This document shows, piece by piece, positions 1-5,032 of a stretch of 9,249 bases of DNA. Numbering within the stretch: position 1 is the stretch's first letter; each line of letters starts with the position of its first letter. The position numbers were made by a program, and so were the translations under genes. Below the pieces are notes generated by a model that was not told the origin of the DNA, did no database searches, and was given only the letters and a program-made list of their open reading frames with translations. Source of the DNA: an uncultured Bacilli bacterium (lineage in GTDB: Bacteria > Bacillota_I > Bacilli_A > RF39 > UBA660); NCBI GenBank assembly GCA_944358495.1, contig CALVRF010000052.1, positions 1 to 9,249 on the forward strand, written 5' to 3'.

Positions 1-40
1 AGAACAAACAAATATAACGAATGATTTTATGCCGAGAAAA

Positions 41-141
41 CTCTTTGTAGTAGGTTGGTATAATACGTCATATTTGTTTAATCTTCTTTTTTGAAGATTA
101 AACTTCCTAATAGGATTATACCAAGTTCCTGCTACAAAGAG
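41..141. repeat. Long nested inverted repeat, about 35 paired bases
   Basis: Three nested arms can be paired by eye. The outer arm 41-54 pairs with 128-141 (14 pairs, one of them G-U). The middle arm 55-64 pairs perfectly with 115-124, with three extra bases at 125-127. The inner hairpin 76-86/93-103 is a perfect 11-bp stem with a T6 loop. An 11-by-11-base open internal loop (65-75 and 104-114) separates middle and inner stems. No U-tract follows on the + strand, so it is not a simple terminator for an upstream + gene; read on the minus strand it is followed by TTTT. The middle arms contain TGGTATAAT on each strand, facing inwards. It could be a structured RNA, a MITE-like repeat, or a DNA cruciform or protein site. 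The pairing is certain; the function is unknown. Confidence 0.7.
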
Positions 142-148
142 GAAATTG

Positions 149-179
149 GAATAAAAAATGAGTGGTTTTTATTCACTCA
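149..179 (+). promoter_or_regulatory. Two mutually exclusive small hairpins upstream of tam41
   Basis: GAATAAAAA (149-157) is the exact reverse complement of 166-174. TGAGTG (159-164) is the exact reverse complement of 174-179. The loop of the first hairpin contains the 5' arm of the second, so an RNA could form only one of them. Neither is followed by a clean U-tract. This could be a leader switch or merely chance in AT-rich sequence. Confidence 0.3.
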
Positions 180-197
180 ATTTATAAGGTTTTAACT

Positions 198-228
198 TTG
201 ACATAATTATAAACTTTTATGTTGACAT
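198..228 (+). promoter_or_regulatory. Possible tam41 promoter region with repeated TTGACAT
   Basis: TTGACA at 198-203 is a perfect sigma-A -35 hexamer, but the best -10 candidate downstream (TATGTT at 218-223) is spaced only 14 bases away, which is short. TTGACAT recurs at 222-228, exactly 24 bases after the first copy and too close to the start codon to be a -35 box. The region probably contains the promoter, but the exact elements are uncertain. Confidence 0.25.
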
Positions 229-246
229 TTACAGGGGGAATAATAA

Positions 247-1287
247 ATGAGTGAAAAAACAATATTAACAGAAGAAGATGTATTAGAATTATTTAGAGGA
301 ATGCCGGAAGTGGCGCTTATTGCGACTTACGGTTCGGCATGGTTTACGCAGGCTGGACATGACTCTAAAGAAAAGAAAACGTATGATCTGATTGTGTTCA
401 TTAATGGTCCACAAAGGACTTGGCACCAAAAGAATTACGAACAAAATCCTGAATTTTATACGTTTATGGGTAAAAAAACAATGGTCGATGAAACACTTCC
501 ACCTACTTTTTTAAAGAAATCATCAGAATTTAAAGATAATTTTAGTTGTATGTATTTTGATTATAACAAGCACTGCGAAATTAAGACTTTAATTGTATCT
601 GCGGATTATGCTTTAAGAATGCTTAAGTCATGGGAACACTTTTCTATTCCGGGACGTCTTCAAAAAGAAATTAAAGTGGTTTATAATGGCCTTGGCGATG
701 AGGCGGTAGAAGCGATATATACTAATAATAGAATGGCTACTATTTGTGCATTATTGCTTTGCGAAGAAGAAAAAATCCCACTTGATAAATTTAATGAAAC
801 TAGGGTTAATTTATCTTATTTAGGTGACGTTAGAATGAAAACGGGAGCTGAAAATCCTGATAAGGTGAAAAATATTTCTCAAGGCTCAGAATCTTTTTTT
901 AAGGGTATATATGATTCGATGGATTTTGTACGGATTGAAGATGGTTTTGTTCTTAACTATAATAATTATTATCAGAATGCCGGCTTTTTGATTGATGAAC
1001 TTCCTGAGACGATAAAGACACAAATTGAAGCGAGTTCAAAAACAGATGAAGAAATTAGGAGAATATTGTTGGATTTTTTCAGTACTCATAATGAACTTAA
1101 TAGTGGTGAATTAGCTTATAGATGTTTTTGGACGAATGGAGCTAAGAAAAGTATTGCGGTGGTTGTTGGAAAACTTAAGAAACAAGTTAATACAAGGTTA
1201 TATAAGATACAATCTAAGTTAACCGCAATATTTGGTAGTGAGAAAAAAGGTCAAAAAACCGCTAATCATGTATTGGTAAAAAAGTAA
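247..1287 (+). CDS. tam41: Tam41/Mmp37-type CDP-diacylglycerol synthase (phosphatidate cytidylyltransferase)
   Basis: A 346-aa protein without transmembrane segments that matches the Tam41/Mmp37 family along its length. That family uses CTP and phosphatidic acid to make CDP-diacylglycerol, the precursor of phosphatidylglycerol and cardiolipin, as a peripheral membrane enzyme. Visible signatures are the nucleotidyltransferase motif AYG/TYGS-type 'TYGSAWFTQAG' (28-37, Gly29-Ser30), Asp47 in 'YDLIVF', 'WHQKNYEQNP' (59-68; Tam41 has WH..N...N), 'GRLQK' (136-140), and 'LSYLGDVRM' followed by 'DKVKNI' (189-210). The C-terminal 'GAKKSI...KLKK' (from 298) also resembles the family, and a basic, possibly amphipathic helix lies at about 307-330. 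A Shine-Dalgarno AGGGGG (233-238) precedes the ATG. It is apparently monocistronic because a strong engB promoter starts 7 bases after its stop. Bacterial CDP-DAG synthesis is normally done by the unrelated membrane protein CdsA. Family assignment is from remembered motifs; enzymatic activity is inferred. Confidence 0.85.
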   Translation: MSEKTILTEEDVLELFRGMPEVALIATYGSAWFTQAGHDSKEKKTYDLIVFINGPQRTWHQKNYEQNPEFYTFMGKKTMVDETLPPTFLKKSSEFKDNFSCMYFDYNKHCEIKTLIVSADYALRMLKSWEHFSIPGRLQKEIKVVYNGLGDEAVEAIYTNNRMATICALLLCEEEKIPLDKFNETRVNLSYLGDVRMKTGAENPDKVKNISQGSESFFKGIYDSMDFVRIEDGFVLNYNNYYQNAGFLIDELPETIKTQIEASSKTDEEIRRILLDFFSTHNELNSGELAYRCFWTNGAKKSIAVVVGKLKKQVNTRLYKIQSKLTAIFGSEKKGQKTANHVLVKK

Positions 1288-1293
1288 GTATTT

Positions 1294-1322
1294 TTGACAT
1301 AAAATAGATACTTTGTTATAAT
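1294..1322 (+). promoter_or_regulatory. Strong sigma-A promoter of the engB-der operon
   Basis: TTGACA (1294-1299), a 17-base spacer and TATAAT (1317-1322) are both perfect consensus. A TGT directly before the -10 box gives an extended -10 (TGnTATAAT). Transcription would start near 1329, leaving a leader of about 19 bases with AGGTGA ahead of engB. Confidence 0.92.
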
Positions 1323-1347
1323 TTATAACGAACCAGGTGATGAAAAA

Positions 1348-1932
1348 ATGAAAATAAAATCAGTTGATTTAGCTATTTCGGCGGTGCGCCGTAGTCAGTT
1401 TCCAACTGATGAAAAACCAGAGTATTTACTTATTGGGCGTTCTAATGTTGGGAAAAGTAGTTTTATTAATACTTTAATTAATCGAAAGAATTATGCACGA
1501 ACATCTGGAAGGCCGGGTAAGACACAAACGATTAATTTTTATAAAGTAAATGATGCTTTTTATTTAGTTGATGCTCCGGGTTATGGATATGCTGGAGTTA
1601 GTAAGACTAAACGTAAAAAATTTGGTTTAATGATTGAGGACTATATTGTTAATCGTGAACCATTAAAACAGGTATTTTTATTAATTGATTTTAGACATAA
1701 GCCAACTAATGATGATATTATGATGTATAATTATTTAAAGTATTATAAAATACCGGTAACAATTATTGCGACAAAAGTTGATAAAGTGGGAATTACCATG
1801 CAACAAAAACAACGAAATGCAATTTTAGCAGATTTGGATTTAGTTGTCGGTGATGACTTTATTATGTTTTCTAATGTTAGTAAAGTTGGAAAAGAAGAGG
1901 TTTTAAGAAAAATCGAAATTACGGCTGCATAA
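1348..1932 (+). CDS. engB: EngB/YsxC ribosome biogenesis GTPase
   Basis: A 194-aa single-domain TRAFAC GTPase, the usual length for EngB (YsxC/YihA), an essential factor for late 50S subunit assembly in the cytoplasm. Motifs in order are G1 GRSNVGKS (30-37), the EngB-typical switch region SGRPGKTQTINFY (53-65), G3 DAPG (75-78) followed by YGYA, and G4 TKVDK (142-146). The G5 region FSNVSKVG (174-181) departs slightly from the more usual SA.K. form. The start is the ATG at 1348; an ATG at 1340 lies in the AGGTGATG ribosome site and runs straight into a stop. It is first in an operon with an unknown gene and der, another 50S assembly GTPase, driven by the consensus promoter at 1294-1322. Confidence 0.97.
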   Translation: MKIKSVDLAISAVRRSQFPTDEKPEYLLIGRSNVGKSSFINTLINRKNYARTSGRPGKTQTINFYKVNDAFYLVDAPGYGYAGVSKTKRKKFGLMIEDYIVNREPLKQVFLLIDFRHKPTNDDIMMYNYLKYYKIPVTIIATKVDKVGITMQQKQRNAILADLDLVVGDDFIMFSNVSKVGKEEVLRKIEITAA

Positions 1933-1980
1933 TTGGTGGCAACTAGTATAAATCTTCATACACTATTTTAGGTGATAAAA

Positions 1981-2457
1981 GTGAAGCTTGTTACTAGTGG
2001 AGATGTATTTATATTATATTTAAATAAAATGTATATCCAAAGTTTGGATTTTAATAATAAAGAAGTAGCCGAAAAATATATTAAAAATGTATTTTTGAAA
2101 TTATCACATAAATATAATTTTGAAGTATCTGGCTATTATGTAGCTAAAATATATGTTGATACGAATTATGGTATTATTATTGAAGTGAAAAAGGAAGAAT
2201 TAGAGTACTTGGATTATTTTAGTAATCAAATAGAAATGGATACCAAAGTAATCGAAGGCCCTTTTTTATATGAAATAACTAATTTGTATTATTCACTTTT
2301 AGATAAGTTTTCATTATATAAATTACAGGATAAATTATATTTATTAGCTAAAGAAGATATTAATGATATAGAAATGGGGCAACTGTTAGAGATTAGTAAA
2401 GTTATTTATGGGAAAAGAGCTAGAGAAGTTTTGCTTAAAGCGAAAAAGGTGAGGTGA
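1981..2457 (+). CDS. Conserved-looking protein of unknown function between engB and der
   Basis: I do not recognise this 158-aa protein. The start is taken as GTG 1981 because AGGTGAT (1970-1976) is spaced correctly for it; an in-frame GTG at 1972 lies inside that Shine-Dalgarno. The protein has no cysteine, no signal peptide and no transmembrane segment, so it is probably cytoplasmic. It is rich in Lys, Glu, Tyr and Ile/Leu. The first part looks like alternating strands and helices ('GYYVAKIYVD', 'YGIIIEV'), then an acidic stretch 'KKEELEYLDYF', and the end is basic ('GKRAREVLLKAKKVR'). It begins 48 bases after engB and its stop TGA lies in the der ribosome site, so it is co-transcribed and probably coupled with der. 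A role near ribosome assembly is only inferred from position. Confidence 0.8.
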   Translation: MKLVTSGDVFILYLNKMYIQSLDFNNKEVAEKYIKNVFLKLSHKYNFEVSGYYVAKIYVDTNYGIIIEVKKEELEYLDYFSNQIEMDTKVIEGPFLYEITNLYYSLLDKFSLYKLQDKLYLLAKEDINDIEMGQLLEISKVIYGKRAREVLLKAKKVR

Positions 2458-2462
2458 TAAAT

Positions 2463-3776
2463 ATGCAAAAACCGGTTGTGGCTTTGGTTGGAAGACCGAA
2501 TGTTGGTAAGAGTACAATTTTTAACCGTTTGGTTGGAAGTAAACTAGCTATTACGCAAGATACTCCTGGGGTAACTCGTGACCGTATTTATGGGAGTGTT
2601 AGTTATAAGGACTATAATTTTCATTTAATTGATACTGGAGGTATTGATATCGCTGGTAATAAATTTAATGACGAAATTAAAGGACAAGCTGAACTGGCAA
2701 TTGATGAAGCGGATGTAGTGGTTTTTGTCGTTGATGGTAAAGAGGGATTAACGGCTAATGATTATGTAGTTCGTGATATTTTAATGCGTAGTGGTAAAAA
2801 AGTCATCGTGGCAATTAATAAAGCTGATTCTAAATTGTTTAAAGAGCACCAATATGATTTTTATGAACTTGGTTTTGAAAATTATGTACCTTTAAGTGGT
2901 GAGCAAAACTTTGGTATTTATGATTTACTTGATTCGATTACAGAAGATTTTAAAGAAATTCCTGATGATTATGATGATTCAGTGATTAAATTTTCGATTA
3001 TTGGAAGACCAAATGTTGGGAAAAGCAGCTTAGTTAATGCAATTCTTAACGAAGAAAGAGTTATTGTTAGTGATGTTGCGGGAACAACAAGAGATGCGGT
3101 AGATACCCCATTTACTTATCATGGTGAAGAATTTGTCGTTATCGATACAGCGGGTATGCGAAAAAAAGGAAAAATTTATGAAACGGTGGAAAAGTATAGT
3201 TTACTTCGTTCATTAAAAGCAATTGATCGCAGTGATGTTTGTGTAATCGTGTTAAATGCTGAAGAAGGCATTATTGAACATGATAAACATATTGCTGGAT
3301 ATGCTCTAGAAGCAGGGAAAGCAGTTGTAATGGTAGTTAATAAGTGGGATGTAATTGAAGATAAAGATAAAAAGATGAAAGAATTTACTAATGATATTAG
3401 ACGTGAATTTCAGTTTATGCCTTATGCACCAATCGTCTATTTATCAGCTTTAACGAAAAAAAGAATGCATACATTGATGCCGATGATAATTAAAGCTCAT
3501 GATAATGCGTGCAGAGAGATTAAGACAAGTGCTTTAAATGATGTGATTATGGATGCTTATGCCCTTAATTTACCACCAACTTATAAAAATAAGCGAATGA
3601 AAATTTACTTTGCTTCACAAGTAGGAATTAAACCGCCAACTTTTAACATTCAAGTTAATAGTAAAGGATTATTGCATTTTTCTTATGAGAGATATTTAGA
3701 AAATAAAATAAGAGAAAACTTTGATTTTGAGGGGACTCCGATTGTTTTACAATTCAAGAATAAAGGTGAACAATAG
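2463..3776 (+). CDS. der: Der/EngA double-domain ribosome assembly GTPase
   Basis: A 437-aa protein, essentially the length of B. subtilis EngA (436). Der is the only bacterial GTPase with two tandem G domains and is required for 50S subunit maturation. G domain 1 has GRPNVGKS (10-17), DTGG (57-60) and NKAD (119-122). A linker rich in Asp and Glu (about 161-173) leads to G domain 2 with GRPNVGKS (181-188), DTAG (228-231) and NKWD (293-296). The last roughly 90 residues are the KH-like RNA-binding domain ('LPPTYKNKR', 'PPTFNIQVNS'). The start is ATG 2463, placed by AGGTGA at 2452-2457; an in-frame GTG at 2454 is part of that site. It ends the engB operon and is followed by a terminator. Confidence 0.98.
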   Translation: MQKPVVALVGRPNVGKSTIFNRLVGSKLAITQDTPGVTRDRIYGSVSYKDYNFHLIDTGGIDIAGNKFNDEIKGQAELAIDEADVVVFVVDGKEGLTANDYVVRDILMRSGKKVIVAINKADSKLFKEHQYDFYELGFENYVPLSGEQNFGIYDLLDSITEDFKEIPDDYDDSVIKFSIIGRPNVGKSSLVNAILNEERVIVSDVAGTTRDAVDTPFTYHGEEFVVIDTAGMRKKGKIYETVEKYSLLRSLKAIDRSDVCVIVLNAEEGIIEHDKHIAGYALEAGKAVVMVVNKWDVIEDKDKKMKEFTNDIRREFQFMPYAPIVYLSALTKKRMHTLMPMIIKAHDNACREIKTSALNDVIMDAYALNLPPTYKNKRMKIYFASQVGIKPPTFNIQVNSKGLLHFSYERYLENKIRENFDFEGTPIVLQFKNKGEQ

Positions 3777-3783
3777 AGTCTTT

Positions 3784-3808
3784 AAGCGTTTTGATTAACG
3801 CTTTTTTT
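3784..3808 (+). terminator. Rho-independent terminator after der
   Basis: A perfect 7-bp stem AAGCGTT (3784-3790)/AACGCTT (3797-3803) with a 6-base loop is followed by a run of T to 3808. It begins 8 bases after the der stop codon. Confidence 0.9.
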
Positions 3809-3844
3809 GTTGCCTCATATACTAATGTAGGAGGATGATGATAC

Positions 3845-4087
3845 TTGAAGTTTTCAGATAGCTTTTTTAATAAGATTGAGAAAAAAACTAATGTTGGAAA
3901 ACAAACAATTTTAGATTTGGCGGCTAAATTACAAAAAAGTGATTTAAAAAATGAACAAACTTTAAGGGAAGTTATTAAAGAATTAGGTCAAATGACAGGG
4001 AAGGAAGTTTCTAAAGAAAAAGAAGATAAAATTATTGAAGCAGTAGTAAATGATAAGGTTCCTAAAGATATTGATAAAATGATTTAA
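3845..4087 (+). CDS. spoVIF: Stage VI sporulation protein F-like (SpoVIF/YjcC family)
   Basis: An 80-aa protein resembling SpoVIF (YjcC) of Bacillus, a small late-sporulation protein linked to spore-coat assembly and spore resistance. The resemblance covers the N-terminal 'FFNKIEKKTNV', a helix with 'ILDLAAKLQ', and 'GKEVSKEKEDKI'. It is fully alpha-helical in appearance, highly charged, and has no cysteine or membrane segment. The start is TTG 3845, with AGGAGG at 3829-3834 and a rather long 10-base spacer; an in-frame stop at 3839 rules out any earlier start, and ATG 3835 is out of frame and hits a stop. It lies between two terminators, so it is probably its own transcript. SpoVIF membership is from memory of motifs and size, so moderately sure. 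Confidence 0.75.
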   Translation: MKFSDSFFNKIEKKTNVGKQTILDLAAKLQKSDLKNEQTLREVIKELGQMTGKEVSKEKEDKIIEAVVNDKVPKDIDKMI

Positions 4088-4113
4088 CTGTTGACTAGGT
4101 CAATGGTTTTTTT
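4087..4113 (+). terminator. Terminator after spoVIF
   Basis: A 9-pair stem, with two G-U pairs, forms between 4087-4095 and 4099-4107 around a TAG loop, and is followed directly by a T-run to 4113. It starts at the last base of the spoVIF stop codon. Confidence 0.75.
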
Positions 4114-4124
4114 ATTGTTTGGTG

Positions 4125-4133
4125 TGGTATAAT
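4125..4133 (+). promoter_or_regulatory. Extended -10 promoter of the monooxygenase-flavodoxin pair
   Basis: TGGTATAAT (4125-4133) is a perfect extended -10 element. The position 17 bases upstream (4105-4110) gives only a poor -35 (GGTTTT), which extended -10 promoters tolerate. Transcription would start near 4140, just before AGGAGG at 4141-4146. Confidence 0.65.
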
Positions 4134-4154
4134 TAACTATAGGAGGCGATATTT

Positions 4155-4445
4155 ATGTTAGTTATTAATATTTATTATACGGGAGTTAATGGTAGTGCGA
4201 AGGAATTTGCAAAAGAAATGGTAGAAAGTGGTGTTGTAGATAGAGTTAGAGCGGAAGTTGGCAATTTAGGTTATAATTATTTCTTTCCAATGGATGATCC
4301 AGAAACGGTTTTACTTATCGATAAATGGGAAAGTCAAGAAGCTTTAGATAAACATCATAAATCAGAAATGATGAAAGAGATTGCTGAACTTCGAGATAAG
4401 TATCATTTACACATGCGTGTAGAACAATTTATGGAAAGGAAGTAA
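4155..4445 (+). CDS. ABM-fold putative quinol monooxygenase (YgiN-like)
   Basis: A 96-aa protein with the size and pattern of the ABM (antibiotic biosynthesis monooxygenase) dimeric alpha-beta barrel family. The characteristic stretch lies at 36-70: 'GNLGYNYFFPMDDPETVLL', then 'DKWESQEALDKHHKS', which supplies the conserved Trp58 and the His-containing helix; the C-terminal strand is 'HLHMRVEQF'. Members include YgiN quinol monooxygenase and small heme-degrading or stress proteins, and many act without cofactor on quinones or phenols. The substrate cannot be read from the sequence. AGGAGG (4141-4146) precedes the ATG by 8 bases. It is followed one base later by a flavodoxin-like gene, so the two are almost certainly translated together and likely work in the same redox step. 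Confidence 0.85.
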   Translation: MLVINIYYTGVNGSAKEFAKEMVESGVVDRVRAEVGNLGYNYFFPMDDPETVLLIDKWESQEALDKHHKSEMMKEIAELRDKYHLHMRVEQFMERK

Positions 4446-4446
4446 G

Positions 4447-4932
4447 ATGATAAAAGCCATTATTTATAATAGTAATACTGGGCATACTTTTAGGTATGCA
4501 GATATGCTTAGTAAAAAGCTTAATGTTCCTTGTTATTCTTTGAAAGAAGCTAATAAATTTTTGAATAAAAATGATGAGGTTATATATTTAAGCTGGATAT
4601 GTGCGGGCAGGATAACGAAAGTTAATAAGGTTAAAAATAAATATAATATTAAAGGTTATGGAGTGGTTGGTGCTTATCCAGCAGATACTGAATATATTAA
4701 AACTGTGGAAAAGGCAAATAATTTAAATGTTCCCTTATTTTATTTAAGAGGGGGAATTGACTATAATAAATTAAAAGGAATAAAAAGAAAGATAGTTCAA
4801 ATGGTGGGGAAAGTTTTAGAAAAGGCAAATTCAGATAACCAAGAACTTATCAACATTTTTAAAAATGGAGCAGATTTTGTAAATGAAAAAAACTTAGATG
4901 AAATAGTAAGTTATATAAGAAAAGAACTTTGA
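4447..4932 (+). CDS. Flavodoxin-domain protein
   Basis: A 161-aa protein with a flavodoxin-like start: beta strand 'IKAIIYNSNTG' and an FMN-phosphate loop SNTGHT (9-14). It continues with 'DEVIYLSWICAG' (43-54), 'GYGVVGAYP' (70-78) and 'LFYLRGG' (97-103), a pattern I associate with the short atypical flavodoxins (flavodoxin_5/HemG-like) of clostridia and gut Firmicutes. It is expected to bind FMN and carry electrons in the cytoplasm. It has two cysteines (29 and 52) but no iron-sulfur cluster motif. The ATG lies one base after the stop of the ABM gene, with its ribosome site AGGAAG (4437-4442) inside that gene. The stop is TGA followed immediately by in-frame TAA. HemG-like protoporphyrinogen oxidase activity is possible but not shown. 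Confidence 0.82.
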   Translation: MIKAIIYNSNTGHTFRYADMLSKKLNVPCYSLKEANKFLNKNDEVIYLSWICAGRITKVNKVKNKYNIKGYGVVGAYPADTEYIKTVEKANNLNVPLFYLRGGIDYNKLKGIKRKIVQMVGKVLEKANSDNQELINIFKNGADFVNEKNLDEIVSYIRKEL

Positions 4933-4951
4933 TAAATATTTATTTTAAGAA

Positions 4952-4991
4952 AAAGAAGATTATTTTGATTTATTTTCATATAATCTTTTTT
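4952..4991 (+). terminator. Terminator after the flavodoxin gene
   Basis: AAGATTAT (4956-4963) pairs with ATAATCTT (4980-4987), and the stem extends outward through a G-U and A-T pairs to about 4952/4991. The loop is about 16 bases and the downstream side is a T-run. The stem is AT-rich, so efficiency may be modest. Confidence 0.6.
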
Positions 4992-5004
4992 ATTTTCATA
5001 TATT
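4976..5004 (+). promoter_or_regulatory. Putative sigma-E sporulation promoter of spoIVA
   Basis: TCATATA (4976-4982), a 14-base spacer and CATATATT (4997-5004) resemble the sigma-E consensus (-35 near KMATATT, -10 near CATACAHT) with one mismatch in each box. A start near 5011 leaves about 20 bases to ATG 5033. In B. subtilis spoIVA is a mother-cell sigma-E gene, which makes this reading reasonable. No sigma-A promoter is seen here. Confidence 0.55.
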
Positions 5005-5032
5005 TAAGTAAATTATGGAAGGTAGGGATTAT

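Noticed and set aside
2..94. Open frame from the left edge ending at TGA 92-94 (contains Met-Pro-Arg-Lys), as a possible gene end
   Set aside because: Its 3' half lies in the inverted repeat, has no recognisable protein character, and only about 30 codons are present.
41..141. Inverted repeat as a + strand Rho-independent terminator or an invertible promoter
   Set aside because: No U-tract follows on the + strand, and the interior is nearly self-symmetric with no promoter that inversion would redirect; no recombinase gene is in the window.
1972..1974. GTG as the start of the gene between engB and der, and similar upstream starts at 2454, 5015 and 8596
   Set aside because: Each lies in or directly before the Shine-Dalgarno or terminator sequence that serves a better-placed in-frame start (1981, 2463, 5033, 8608).
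3816..3824. CATATACTA matching the sigma-K -10 pattern CATAnnnTA before the SpoVIF-like gene
   Set aside because: Attractive because SpoVIF is a late mother-cell protein, but the start would fall near 3831, inside the AGGAGG ribosome site, and the -35-like AAC lies in the der terminator at imperfect spacing.
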